This document shows positions 1 through 8,910 of a DNA stretch of 64,000 bases, one piece after another. The stretch spans positions 1 to 64,000 of the forward strand of contig JAJDZN010000153.1 of NCBI GenBank assembly GCA_022824585.1, given 5' to 3'. The DNA is from Bryobacterales bacterium (lineage in GTDB: Bacteria; Acidobacteriota; Terriglobia; Bryobacterales; UBA6623). Below the pieces are notes generated by a model. That model made no database searches. It had not been told where the DNA came from and saw nothing but the letters and a program-made list of their open reading frames with translations. The position numbers were made by a program, and so were the translations under genes. Position 1 is the first letter of the stretch. Each line of letters begins with the position of its first letter.

Positions 1-2
1 AG

Positions 3-119
3 GCGGAGCTGACCCTCGACCCGCCCGACTACGAGCTGACCATCGATCCGATCCCCATCGTTCATCCCACCAAGGCGTTCAAGTTCCGCATGAAGCCGCG
101 GAACCCGGGCCGAAACTGA
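3..119 (+). CDS. C-terminal end of an unidentified protein (5' end outside window)
   Basis: The first 38 codons of the window are open in this frame and end at TGA. The visible tail is rich in Pro, Asp and Thr and ends in a basic stretch (KFRMKPRNPGRN). It contains no motif I recognise, and with so little sequence no function can be given. It is in the same reading frame as the GAPDH remnant that follows, separated from it only by this stop codon, so the two sequences may have been joined by a rearrangement or an assembly join. Confidence 0.5.
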   Translation, partial: AELTLDPPDYELTIDPIPIVHPTKAFKFRMKPRNPGRN

Positions 120-197
120 GACGCGCGAGCGCGCCCGGCACTCCGGACACCGGCCGGAACCGCCTCCGGCGCCCGGGCCCACAGGACGGAATCCGCG

Positions 198-569
198 GGC
201 GGCGCGGCCGCCGCCATCGGCTTGGTCATGCCGGACTTGAAGGGCAAGTGCGACGGATTCGCGATTCGCGTCCCCACCCCGAACGTCTCGGTTGTCGACT
301 TGGTGGCCGAGCTGAACACCTCTGCGACCAAGGAAGAGGTCAACGACGCGCTGAGGTCGGCGGCAGAGGGCTCTCTGAAGGGCATTCTCGCCTATACGGA
401 CGAGCCGCTTGTCTCGAGCGACTTCATGAGAAACTCGAATTCGTCGATTGTAGATGGGGCAATGACTAGAGTTATCGGCGATAACATGGTCAAAGTCTTG
501 TCTTGGTACGACAACGAGTGGGGCTATTCCAACCGCGTGGTTGACCTAGTATCCAAGCTGGCGGGTTGA
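198..569 (+). pseudogene. gap: 5'-truncated glyceraldehyde-3-phosphate dehydrogenase (C-terminal third)
   Basis: The last about 120 residues are clearly [16 protein letters not shown], then [13 protein letters not shown], the [11 protein letters not shown] segment and the terminal [17 protein letters not shown] helix, just upstream of pgk as in many gap-pgk operons. The family is about 330-340 residues. Here the whole Rossmann domain, the catalytic Cys motif (SCTTNC) and the catalytic His are absent. Homology seems to start near GGAAAAIG; upstream the frame is GC-rich, low-complexity sequence unlike GAPDH back to the TGA at 117-119. A TTG at 222 could start a 115-residue peptide, but that would be catalytically dead. 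It is either a genuine deletion remnant or an assembly junction; a functional gap copy must lie elsewhere if glycolysis is intact. Confidence 0.8.
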
Positions 570-621
570 GTGTCCCTGACAGTCGGCGGATCCCAATAGG
601 ATCGTCGCCTGTCCGCCTCGC

Positions 622-1803
622 ATGAAGTATCAAACCATTGACCAGGTCGACCTGCGCGGCAAGCGCGTCTTCATGCGGGTGGATTTCAACGTTCCGCTCG
701 ACAATGAAACGGGCCGGAAGATCGCAAGCGACACCCGCATCCGCATGGCGCTGCCGACGGTTCGCGCCATTCTGGCGCAACGGGCGTCGCTTGTGCTCGC
801 CTCTCATCTGGGCCGCCCCAAGGGCCGCCCCAACCCAAGCATGAGCCTGGCGCCGGTGGCCGATCGCTTGTCCGAATTGCTGGATCAACCGGTCGCGCAG
901 GCCCCGGATTGCGTCGGGCCGGAAGTCGAGACTTTGGCCGGGAGGCTGGGTCCTGGGGAGGTTCTGTTGTTGGAGAACCTGCGCTTTCATGCTGGCGAGG
1001 AGGCGAACGAGGCAGCGTTTTCGCAACAGTTGGCTGCCTTAGCAGACGCTTATGTCAATGACGCCTTCGGCGCAGCCCATCGCGCTCACGCCTCGACCGT
1101 AGGCGTGGCGGGCCTGCTCCCAGTGCGCGCGGCAGGGTTGCTCATGCAGCGGGAACTGGAGTACCTCTCGATGGCCACATCGGCACCGCGGCAGCCCTAC
1201 GTCGCGATCATCGGCGGTGCGAAGATCTCGGGAAAGATCGATGTGATTCGCAATCTGTTGACCGTCGCCGACAAGGTGCTCATCGGCGGTGCGATGACAT
1301 ACACGTTCCTGAAGGCCCAAGGCGTCGGAGTCGGAGCGTCCTTGGTTGAGGACGAGAAGCTTGACCTAGCGGCCGATCTGCTGGCAAGCTCCGGGGGCCG
1401 CATCGTGCTGCCGGCCGACCATGTGATCGCGGAGCAATTCAGCGCCGAGGCTGCTACCCGCACCGTGCAAGGCGCCGTGCCGGACGGCTGGATGGGGCTG
1501 GATATCGGCCCGGAGACTGCCGCTGCTTATGCAGAGCTCATTGGCGGCGCGCGAATGATCGTCTGGAACGGCCCGATGGGCGTGTTCGAACTGGCGCCGT
1601 TCGCAGAGGGGACCATGTCTGTGGCTCGGGCGGTGGAGCGGGCCTCGGAACATGCCGTGAGCATTGTCGGCGGCGGCGATTCCGAGCAGGCGATCAGGGC
1701 GGCCGGCGTCGGAGAGAAGATCACCCACATCTCCACCGGCGGCGGCGCGTCGCTGGAATTCCTCGGTGGCAAGACCTTGCCCGGCGTGGCAGCGCTGGCG
1801 TAG
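622..1803 (+). CDS. pgk: Phosphoglycerate kinase
   Basis: Transfers phosphate from 1,3-bisphosphoglycerate to ADP in glycolysis (reverse in gluconeogenesis); cytoplasmic. The full length of 393 residues fits the family. The substrate-binding RVDFNVPLD sits at residues 19-27, the hinge/nucleotide segment GGAKISGK begins at residue 198, and the C-terminal Gly-rich GGGDSEQAI loop is present. ATG start about 50 bases after the gap stop codon, so it probably shares a transcript with gap. All key motifs are intact, in contrast to the truncated gap upstream. Confidence 0.96.
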   Translation: MKYQTIDQVDLRGKRVFMRVDFNVPLDNETGRKIASDTRIRMALPTVRAILAQRASLVLASHLGRPKGRPNPSMSLAPVADRLSELLDQPVAQAPDCVGPEVETLAGRLGPGEVLLLENLRFHAGEEANEAAFSQQLAALADAYVNDAFGAAHRAHASTVGVAGLLPVRAAGLLMQRELEYLSMATSAPRQPYVAIIGGAKISGKIDVIRNLLTVADKVLIGGAMTYTFLKAQGVGVGASLVEDEKLDLAADLLASSGGRIVLPADHVIAEQFSAEAATRTVQGAVPDGWMGLDIGPETAAAYAELIGGARMIVWNGPMGVFELAPFAEGTMSVARAVERASEHAVSIVGGGDSEQAIRAAGVGEKITHISTGGGASLEFLGGKTLPGVAALA

Positions 1804-1828
1804 CGAGCGAGCCGTCGCCGGGCCCTTT

Positions 1829-3418
1829 TCAGCCGGGGTCCGGCGTGAACGCCGGGAAGGCCGAGTCGGGCATGCGTTCTGGCGAGAATAACGCCGCGTC
1901 CATGCGCCTGAGGTTCGGATGCACCTGTGGACGGAATCCGATCTGTGGCAGCAGGTCGCGCTCGATTTCAATGCCGGGGGCGATCTCCTCCAAGACTAGG
2001 CCGCCTTCATCCAGGCGAAGGACAGCCGCCTCGGTGACGTAAAGGACCTGTTGCCCTATACGCCTGGCGTAGTCCGCGCTAAACGTGACTTGGGCCACTT
2101 GTTCCACGATCTTCGGCGCTCCGGGCGCGAGGAACTGCAGCTTCCCTTCGTCCACCGACGTCTTGGCGCGGATCGACAGGGTGCCGCAGAAGACGACCTT
2201 GTCGGCTTTCTGGACGATGTCGATGAATCCTCCGACTCCAATGATCCTAGAACCGATCTTGCTAACGTTGACGTTGCCGGAGCGGTCGATCTGCAAGAAG
2301 CCCAGGAAGGTCTGGTCCACCCCGCGCCCGTGGTAGAAGTCAAACATGTGGCCGGTCTCTAGGATGGCGTCTGGATTGTAGACAGCGCCGAAGTCCAGGC
2401 CGCCGGCGGGCACGCCCCCGAATTGACCGTGCTCGATGGTCGCGGTCACTTGGCCGGCAATCCCTTGTTCGCGGGCGACCGCGATGACTCCGTCCGGTAT
2501 GCCAAAGCCTACGTTAATTACAGCGCCGGGGGTGAGCTCGGCGGCGGCGCGGCGCGCGATCACCTTGCGGGGGCCGAACGGCAGCTCGGGGAAGTCATCC
2601 TCCGACATGCGCGTCTCGCCGCAGTAGGACGGGTCGAACTCCGTCTGGTAGGTCTGCCCGTGGTCTTCGTCCACGACCAGCACGTCGACGAAACAGCCCG
2701 GAACGCAGACATTGCGCGGGTCGAGCGAGCCTGCGGGCACGACTCGGCGGACGACGGCAACCGTAGTCCCGCCCGAAGCTCTGGCGGCCTGGGCTAAGGC
2801 GCAGTTGTGCCACAGCCCAGCCTCTTGGCGCATGGACAAGTTGCCGTGCTCGTCCGCTTCCCAAGCTTGGATCAGGGCCACATCCACTGGGATCGTCTTG
2901 TAAAACAGCCACGGCCTGCCGTCGATCTCGGTGTATTCGACCAAGCGCTCGGTGGCCTTGGCATTGAGCTGCCCTGCTTCCAGCCTTGGATCGACGAAGG
3001 TGTCCAGGCCGGCGTGCGAGTACCAGCCGGGGCTTCCCGCCGCGGCGCAATGGAACAGCTGCACCATCACTCCGGCTGGCAAGCAATAGGCCGCGAAGCG
3101 ATTCTCGGCCGCAAGTTGTGCCATCGCCGGAGCCATCGACCAGTGGCCGCCGATCACGCGCCGGTACAATCCGGGGCTGGCCATGTGTTGCAAGCCCTTG
3201 GCTTGCTGGTCTCCCACGCCGAACGGGTGCAGCAGAGTCAGGTCGGTTGGGACGCCCGTGGCGCGGTGCCGCTCGCCCAGTTCGCGCAACAGCACGTCAG
3301 GAATCGCGTGTCCGGCACCCGAGCCGCCGATGGCGACTGAGGCACCGGAGGAGATACGGCGGACCGCGTTGGCTGCGGATTCGACCGGCTTCGCTTGGGA
3401 CAAACGGCCTGTACGCAT
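1829..3418 (-). CDS. Acyl-CoA:carboxylate CoA-transferase (propionate CoA-transferase / YdiF type)
   Basis: A fused two-domain family I CoA-transferase of 529 residues, close to the usual 510-530. The N-terminal half has the AIGGSG loop expected in the alpha domain; the C-terminal half has INVGFGIPDG and then ATIEHGQFGG, where Glu329 is the likely catalytic glutamate that forms the glutamyl-CoA thioester. It would move CoA between acetyl- or propionyl-CoA and short-chain acids. The frame is open for 28 more codons upstream, but that stretch is Arg-rich and unlike the family; I use the ATG at 3418 because homology begins right after it. Convergent with pgk, 25 bases apart. The exact substrate cannot be read from sequence. 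Confidence 0.88.
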   Translation of the reverse strand: MRTGRLSQAKPVESAANAVRRISSGASVAIGGSGAGHAIPDVLLRELGERHRATGVPTDLTLLHPFGVGDQQAKGLQHMASPGLYRRVIGGHWSMAPAMAQLAAENRFAAYCLPAGVMVQLFHCAAAGSPGWYSHAGLDTFVDPRLEAGQLNAKATERLVEYTEIDGRPWLFYKTIPVDVALIQAWEADEHGNLSMRQEAGLWHNCALAQAARASGGTTVAVVRRVVPAGSLDPRNVCVPGCFVDVLVVDEDHGQTYQTEFDPSYCGETRMSEDDFPELPFGPRKVIARRAAAELTPGAVINVGFGIPDGVIAVAREQGIAGQVTATIEHGQFGGVPAGGLDFGAVYNPDAILETGHMFDFYHGRGVDQTFLGFLQIDRSGNVNVSKIGSRIIGVGGFIDIVQKADKVVFCGTLSIRAKTSVDEGKLQFLAPGAPKIVEQVAQVTFSADYARRIGQQVLYVTEAAVLRLDEGGLVLEEIAPGIEIERDLLPQIGFRPQVHPNLRRMDAALFSPERMPDSAFPAFTPDPG

Positions 3419-3577
3419 TGGTCTGACGTCTATCGGCCGCTCGTGCGCGGCCAGCCGACATGGCAGCCGTTCCCGGCCGCGGCGGGTGGCGATTCGTCCC
3501 ATCGTAACTGCAATGCACGCTCGGTCCCGGTCCGGACGTGGAGGCGGCGCGGGCGTTGCAGCTCCTGCAGATGCGGA

Positions 3578-4384
3578 TCAGGAGGGCTTCCGGGCTATTA
3601 GTTGGTGCATGCGCGCATGGCCGACCATGAACTTTGGGTCGAGGTCGACCTTGCGCAGGTCGGAGAGGCATTTGTCCAATTCGGCAGGCGAGGAACAGGT
3701 CTGCAGCAGAGACGGCCTGGCCTCGGCGAAGGACCAAGTCCAATAGCCCTTTTCCTTGCCGCCCAGGAAGTGTCGCTGGTAGGCGTCGGCTCGCTGCACC
3801 TCCAAGCCGATAGAGAGCGCGTTCAGGGCCAGCTTGGTGCCGAAGCGGAAGTCGAGCGCAAGCGAGTCGGCGAGCTGGAGGATTCGCTGGACCGCCTCCT
3901 CGTAGGCGGACGATGGCGGTTCGGAGTAGATCGTCTTGAGGTCGGGCTCCTCGCACACTAGGCCGCCGCCCGGCTTGAGGCAGGCAGCCATCGTGCGCAT
4001 GGCGGCTACCGGCCGGCTGAGGTGTGACAGCAGAAAACGGCAGTATGCGAAGTCGAACGCGCCCTGGGGCAGGTCGCTGTCGTGAATGCTGCCCTGCCGG
4101 AATTCGACCTGCTCGATGCCCGCTTCGCAGGCCAGCCGGGAAGCCTCGGACACGTGGTCATGGCTGAGATCGACGCCGGTCGCCCGCGCTCCCCGAATCG
4201 CGGCCCAGCGCGAAACGCAGCCTAGACCGCAACCGAACTCGGCGAACGTCTTTCCGGGGCCTAGCCCGGCGTCGAGCAGGAGTCTGCGGCTGAACGGATC
4301 ATGCAGGGCACACAGCAACCGCAGGCGCTCGTGGCCGTCTTGCCCTGAAGAGAGAATGTAGTTGTCGCGAAGCTGCTCCATCAC
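3578..4384 (-). CDS. SAM-dependent class I methyltransferase, specificity unknown
   Basis: 268 residues with a Rossmann-type methyltransferase core: motif I FAEFGCGLG near residues 47-55, an acidic ribose-binding position in GVDLS, and the post-I/motif IV segment AFDFAYCRFLLSHL followed by LKPGGGLVCEEPD. This resembles Methyltransf_11/25 proteins that modify small molecules or lipids. No domain identifies the substrate. It lies downstream of the S1/P1-like nuclease on the same strand, with a gap of about 70 bases, so co-transcription is possible but not strongly indicated. Confidence 0.8.
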   Translation of the reverse strand: MMEQLRDNYILSSGQDGHERLRLLCALHDPFSRRLLLDAGLGPGKTFAEFGCGLGCVSRWAAIRGARATGVDLSHDHVSEASRLACEAGIEQVEFRQGSIHDSDLPQGAFDFAYCRFLLSHLSRPVAAMRTMAACLKPGGGLVCEEPDLKTIYSEPPSSAYEEAVQRILQLADSLALDFRFGTKLALNALSIGLEVQRADAYQRHFLGGKEKGYWTWSFAEARPSLLQTCSSPAELDKCLSDLRKVDLDPKFMVGHARMHQLIARKPS

Positions 4385-4455
4385 CGGTCAGGGCCGCTCA
4401 GTCGCGGGCAATCTTCCCGCCCCGAGGTGGATTGCGGGATGCCGGAAGCGGGCGG

Positions 4456-5253
4456 TCATGGCCACATGTCGTCCAGCATGGCCGCCAAACGGACCGCGGA
4501 CTTGGCCAAGCGTTCGATCACGATCTGCCTCGCCAATTGCAGCGCCTCTCGGTCCAGCACCGTCCTGTCTTCCGCGCTGACCGCTGGGTATACCTTGCTC
4601 GCAGCTATCTGATGGTTCTCCCACGTCCAATCCCGCAACGTGCCGCGGGTCCATACATCGCTGTACGCAGAGCGAATATGCTGGCGCACTTGCTGCAATA
4701 TTTCGTCTTCGGACCCCATGCTGGCAAGCAGGCCCCGTTCCCACGCCTCATGCAGCGTCATCTCGTTGCCATCGAGCACAACCGCTCGGTGATCCTTGCT
4801 CTCGCCCGGCGGATAGCCACTCAGCAGCGGCTGATGCAAGTCGCCGGCGAGGTTGACGAGCATCTTGAAAGCCTCCCGGGCCTCTTCCCTGGGCCTTATG
4901 GCGAGGCGCACTATGCCGATGCAGTCGCGGACCTTAACCGTGATGCAGTCGCCGACCGGGCAGTCACGTGCGAGATCGACGCCGTCTGCTCCCTTTGGAA
5001 TCGTGATGGAATGCCAAGCCTCGGTCTCAGGGCGTTCCAGGAGGATCTCGTCGGCCCAGGTGGCGACGTCTACCAGGCGGGCATCGGGCCCGAGCAGGTA
5101 TCCGACACGTCTCTTGGCGTTGTCGCTCAGGTATTCTTCCGCCGCAAGCGCGACGATCCGGTGGCCTTGCTCGCTCCAAGCGAGGGCGGAAGCAGAGGAT
5201 GCGAGCAATGCTGCGGCCACTGCCACGGGCCGTCGCAGAGCAAGATGAGACAT
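4456..5253 (-). CDS. Secreted S1/P1-type nuclease-like protein with altered metal ligands
   Basis: 265 residues from the ATG at 5253, which gives a clean signal peptide ending ALA before Trp26. In S1/P1 nucleases the mature N-terminus is a metal-binding Trp, and the following SEQGHRIVA matches the family start. Later family segments are VATWADEI, AWHSI, NLAGDLHQPLL (residues 134-144) and LHEAWE. In canonical enzymes the central segment reads H-x-x-GD-x-HQPLH; here the first His is Asn134 and the last is Leu144, and the terminal LHxxWD has Glu for Asp. So some of the three-zinc ligands are changed and activity is uncertain. The role would be periplasmic or extracellular degradation of single-stranded nucleic acid or 3'-nucleotides. 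Confidence 0.8.
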   Translation of the reverse strand: MSHLALRRPVAVAAALLASSASALAWSEQGHRIVALAAEEYLSDNAKRRVGYLLGPDARLVDVATWADEILLERPETEAWHSITIPKGADGVDLARDCPVGDCITVKVRDCIGIVRLAIRPREEAREAFKMLVNLAGDLHQPLLSGYPPGESKDHRAVVLDGNEMTLHEAWERGLLASMGSEDEILQQVRQHIRSAYSDVWTRGTLRDWTWENHQIAASKVYPAVSAEDRTVLDREALQLARQIVIERLAKSAVRLAAMLDDMWP

Positions 5254-5327
5254 GCTTGTAGGATAGTGCCTGCGGCAGGATGTGCCGCAGTGCGCCGGAC
5301 GGCGCCAGGGTCCTCGCGAGAGCCACC

Positions 5328-6350
5328 ATGACGGCCGCAGACATCGCTTCGTTGGTGCAGGGCGAACTTGTAGGTTGCGCAACGGTCGAGATCCGTTCCG
5401 GGCAGACGCTGGAAAAGGCCGGCCCGGACCAGCTCGCGTTCTGGCAGCGCAAGCACGAGAGCGAGCTGTTGCCCCCGACCGATGCGGGCTGTGTCGTGGT
5501 CGATCTGGAGACGCCTGCGGAGAGCCGGACCGTGATTCGGGTAAAGGACCCCCGCCGGGCATTCGCACGCGCGCTGCGGGCGATCATCGGGACCGGCCAA
5601 GTCCAGGCTGGGATCGATCCGTCGGCGTCAGTGGACGCTGCCGCAACGCTGGGTGCTGGAGTGGCGGTCGGACCGCTAGCGGTCGTGGAGCGAGGCGCTT
5701 CCATCGGAGAGGGCACTGTGATCGGTGCGCACGCATACGTGGGCCGAGGCGCGGTCCTGGGACGAGACTGTCGCCTGCATTCCGGGGCCAGGGTCCACGG
5801 CACTGCGCGTGTGGGGGATCGGGTGGTCTTGCACAGTGGGGCGGTCGTCGGGTCGGACGGTTTCGGATTGGTGTTCGAGGGCGACCACTACGAGAACTTC
5901 CCGCAGGTCGGTGGTGTCCAGATTGGCGACGACGTCGAGATCGGAGCGAATTCGTGCGTGGACCGGGGCGCGCTGGACGACACTCGTATTGGTTCGGGCA
6001 CGAAGTTGGACAACTTGGTTCATATCGGCCACAACTGCCAGATTGGCCGCCATGTCGTGATGGCCGCACAGGTCGGGCTCTCCGGCGGCGTGGTGATCGA
6101 AGACTACGCTGTTCTTGCCGGGCAGGTGGGGATCGGTGACCGAGCCCGTGTGGGCGCCCAAGTGCAGCTTGGGGGCCAGGCGGGTCTCTTGCCTGACAAG
6201 CAATTGGAGGCCGGTGGATCGTATTGGGGCACGCCGGCGCGGCCGCTGAAGGAACAGCTTGTGCGCCAAGCATTGGCCAACCGCCTGCCAGAGTTATTCA
6301 AGGAGCTCAAGCGGTTGAGGGCGAGGGTCGAGGAGCTTGAAGCATCGTGA
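5328..6350 (+). CDS. lpxD: UDP-3-O-acylglucosamine N-acyltransferase (lipid A biosynthesis)
   Basis: Adds the N-linked acyl chain to UDP-3-O-acyl-glucosamine in the Raetz pathway of lipid A synthesis; cytoplasmic trimer using acyl-ACP. 340 residues from the ATG at 5328. The N-terminal uridine-binding domain is followed by left-handed beta-helix hexapeptide repeats from about residue 100 to 290, including VVGSDGFGLVFEG and LVHIGHNCQIG, where His235 aligns with the catalytic His. It ends in a Lys/Arg/Glu-rich helix. An upstream in-frame ATG (5280) adds 16 residues not expected for the family. The stop overlaps the next gene. Its presence is good evidence for an LPS-bearing outer membrane. Confidence 0.93.
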   Translation: MTAADIASLVQGELVGCATVEIRSGQTLEKAGPDQLAFWQRKHESELLPPTDAGCVVVDLETPAESRTVIRVKDPRRAFARALRAIIGTGQVQAGIDPSASVDAAATLGAGVAVGPLAVVERGASIGEGTVIGAHAYVGRGAVLGRDCRLHSGARVHGTARVGDRVVLHSGAVVGSDGFGLVFEGDHYENFPQVGGVQIGDDVEIGANSCVDRGALDDTRIGSGTKLDNLVHIGHNCQIGRHVVMAAQVGLSGGVVIEDYAVLAGQVGIGDRARVGAQVQLGGQAGLLPDKQLEAGGSYWGTPARPLKEQLVRQALANRLPELFKELKRLRARVEELEAS

Positions 6351-6985
6351 GGAGCGTCGTTATCGGAGGCAACAGCCGCGAAGTGGGCAAGACTTCGCTC
6401 GCAGCCGCGCTGATCGCGGCCACGCACGAACTGCAGTGGACTGCGGTAAAGCTGACGCAGTTCGGACACGGCATCTGTTCCCGCGACGGAACGCCGTGCG
6501 ACTGCGCGGTGGAGAATCCTCTCTGCCCCTACGAGATCACGTCCGAAACAGGCAAGCCCGCGGACACCGACTCGGCCAGGATGCTCGCCGCCGGCGCGGT
6601 CAAGGCGCTGTGGGTGCGGGTGGCCATGGGGCAACTGCCCGTCGCCATGCCCGCGATCCGCGAAGCCCTGTCGGACGCCGGAAACGTGCTGTTCGAATCC
6701 AACAGCATCGTCGACCACTTGCCGCCTGACGTATACCTGTCGGTCCTGAATCTCGATATGGCCGATTGCAAGCAGAGCGCGGCGCGTCTCGCGCCGGCGG
6801 CCGATGCGTTCGTGCTCACCGGAAATGGACCTTCCCCGGAGTCGTGGGAGGGTTTCGAGCCTAGCTTGCTACACCGTACACCGCTATTCGAGGCCAAGCC
6901 GCCGACGTATTGCACAGCTGAGATCGTCAGCTTCGTGCGGCAGCGTCTCCTCGGGGCGGCATCCGAGGGAGCACACAAGCCATGA
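6347..6985 (+). CDS. P-loop NTPase of MobB-like fold with a four-cysteine cluster, function unknown
   Basis: 212 residues starting with GTG that overlaps the lpxD stop (GTGA). Walker A GGNSREVGKTS lies at residues 7-17, followed by a strand-helix pattern like MobB (molybdopterin-guanine dinucleotide protein B) and related deviant P-loop proteins. Unusual is a Cys cluster C44, C51, C53, C60 right after GHG, suggestive of a zinc or iron-sulfur site. Real MobB would be expected near moeA/mobA; here it is translationally coupled to lpxD and to the sulfatase. I do not assign a function. The tight coupling suggests it is made together with envelope enzymes. Confidence 0.75.
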   Translation: MRSVVIGGNSREVGKTSLAAALIAATHELQWTAVKLTQFGHGICSRDGTPCDCAVENPLCPYEITSETGKPADTDSARMLAAGAVKALWVRVAMGQLPVAMPAIREALSDAGNVLFESNSIVDHLPPDVYLSVLNLDMADCKQSAARLAPAADAFVLTGNGPSPESWEGFEPSLLHRTPLFEAKPPTYCTAEIVSFVRQRLLGAASEGAHKP

Positions 6986-8406
6986 TGAGAATCCTGACCC
7001 TGGCAGCGATGTTCGCGTGCGTTTGCGCGGTTGCGGATGGGCGGCCGAACATCGTGTTGATCTTGGCCGATGACCTGGGCTGGAACGACGTCAGCTACCA
7101 CGGCGGCGACATCCCGACTCCTGGCATCGATCGGATTGCCAACGAGGGGGTTGAGCTTGATCGCTTTTACGCGTGCCCGGTGTGCTCGCCGACTCGCGCT
7201 GGCCTGATGACGGGACGTTACCCGATACGCTTTGGCATGCAGCGGGCCGTGTGTCGGCCGTTCCTCGAAGTCGGCGTCCCGGCGGCGGAGGAGACATTGC
7301 CGGAGATGCTGGCGAGAGCTGGCTACAGGCAGCGCGGCATCGCTGGCAAGTGGCACATCGGACACGCGTTCCGGAAGTTTCACCCGTTGAATCAAGGCTT
7401 CACGTCTTTCGTGGGCCATTACAACGGGAACATCGACTATTACACGCACTTCCGGGAGGGCCAACTGGACTGGCATCGAGGCTTCGAGTCGAACGCGGAC
7501 GAGGGATACTCCACAGATTTGATCGCGGACGAGGCGGTCAGGTTCATCGACCAGCATGCGGCCGGCGGGCCGTTCTTTCTATACGTGCCGTTCAATGCCC
7601 CTCACACGCCGCTGCAAGTACCGGATCAATGGCTGGTGCCGTTCTCCGCGGTAGAGGACGAGAAGCGCCGCATCTACATGGCGATGGTGGCTGCGATGGA
7701 TGCGGCGATCGGGCGCATTCTCGAAGCTCTGCAGCGCAACGGCGTGGAAGACGACACGCTGGTCTGGTTCGCGAGTGACAACGGTGGCCAGGCGCTGGCC
7801 GACAACACACCGTTGCGGGCAGGGAAGGGCACCGTCTACGAGGGCGGCACTCGGGTGGCGGCAGCGTTGCGCTGGCCGAACGGGATATCCGGCGAGGGCC
7901 GCAAGGTCACCGGATTGATGAGCTACCTAGACGTGCTTCCGACACTACGCAGGGTGGCGGGCGTTGGCGCATCCGGGGGGCCAGGCGAGCCGCTGGACGG
8001 CGAAGACGTGTTCGATTTGATCGCCGGCACTGGGCCGGAGCGTCAACGGCGCTTCTTCTCTTACTACGAGCGGTACGGGGACGAGCAACTGGCTCTGATC
8101 GACGGCGATTGGAAGATTGTGAGGCGCGGTGCGCCGATCTTGGGGGCGAACCCGGCAGACGCCCCGCCGCCCCAGCTGCCGGCCCGGCAAAGACAGGTCC
8201 GGCCGGTGACCGTAGAACTCTTTAACCTCAAGGCAGATCCGCTCGAAAAGGTTGATCTTGCGAAGCGCGAGTCCAAGCGGACTCAAGAAATGCTTGCTGC
8301 GCTCAAGGCGTTCCGGGCCATCCGCCGAGATGGCGGCGTGCCGCCGATGACCGCTCCTACGCCCGAGGGTTGGGCGGCTCCTGAGCGGTGGAAGATGGCT
8401 GAGTGA
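6982..8406 (+). CDS. Secreted formylglycine-dependent sulfatase (arylsulfatase family)
   Basis: Hydrolyses a sulfate ester in the periplasm or outside the cell. 474 residues with a signal peptide (cleavage expected near residue 20, before RPNIVLILADDLG). The metal-binding Asp pair is D30/D31 and the sulfatase signature C-S-P-T-R is at residues 68-72, where Cys68 would be converted to formylglycine; the second signature GIAGKWHIG follows near residue 112. Start codon overlaps the previous stop (ATGA). No sulfatase-modifying enzyme is visible in the window. The substrate is unknown; a sulfated glycan is the usual guess. The C-terminal part resembles the subdomain of alkaline-phosphatase-superfamily sulfatases. 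Confidence 0.92.
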   Translation: MMRILTLAAMFACVCAVADGRPNIVLILADDLGWNDVSYHGGDIPTPGIDRIANEGVELDRFYACPVCSPTRAGLMTGRYPIRFGMQRAVCRPFLEVGVPAAEETLPEMLARAGYRQRGIAGKWHIGHAFRKFHPLNQGFTSFVGHYNGNIDYYTHFREGQLDWHRGFESNADEGYSTDLIADEAVRFIDQHAAGGPFFLYVPFNAPHTPLQVPDQWLVPFSAVEDEKRRIYMAMVAAMDAAIGRILEALQRNGVEDDTLVWFASDNGGQALADNTPLRAGKGTVYEGGTRVAAALRWPNGISGEGRKVTGLMSYLDVLPTLRRVAGVGASGGPGEPLDGEDVFDLIAGTGPERQRRFFSYYERYGDEQLALIDGDWKIVRRGAPILGANPADAPPPQLPARQRQVRPVTVELFNLKADPLEKVDLAKRESKRTQEMLAALKAFRAIRRDGGVPPMTAPTPEGWAAPERWKMAE

Positions 8407-8516
8407 GGCCCGCCCGCCCGGCCGGGCAGTCCGCCGATCCAGTCGGGCTTGCAGGCCTTGATTTGGTTGACGCGGCCCAAGATTGACACCCAGTGACGCG
8501 GCTGCTATCTTCAAAA

Positions 8517-8593
<77 letters not shown>

Positions 8594-8910
8594 CCGCTCA
8601 ACGGGGGCCGACCCGGACAAATAGGTATTGTTGCGGCGCGTTAAAGCAGCAAGCCTGTTTTGTGTAAAGGGCGTTCTGCGCGTCGTCGGCCTGCCGGACG
8701 CAGTGCCTTGCAGGCGGTGCAAGTGATGCTGGCCGACGGCTCTGAGCAGCCCTAGCAGAGGGCGAGTCCCGCGTTAGCCGCAATGTCTTCATCGGCCGCA
8801 TGCTCGGCCGCGGGGCGCTATTATCCGACCCAAGTTCCTGCGTAGCCTCGCCCGCCCGCTCGCCATATTGGCCGCTCGCCGGATGATCCCGCCCGCTGGC
8901 AGGAAAGCCG
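8594..8910. other. Intergenic region upstream of the metal island
   Basis: About 317 bases between the tRNA and the MerC-like gene. I find no convincing gene on either strand; the minus-strand frame across it is an antisense read of the tRNA. It presumably contains the promoter of the island operon, and the stretch GCGCTATTATCC near 8815-8826 is the only AT-richer element, but I cannot fix -10/-35 boxes or a metalloregulator operator here. Confidence 0.4.

Noticed and set aside
203..211. GC-rich GCGGCCGC run at the GAPDH truncation point, as a cloning-site artefact
   Set aside because: A NotI-like octamer is expected by chance in GC-rich DNA, and no vector sequence flanks it.
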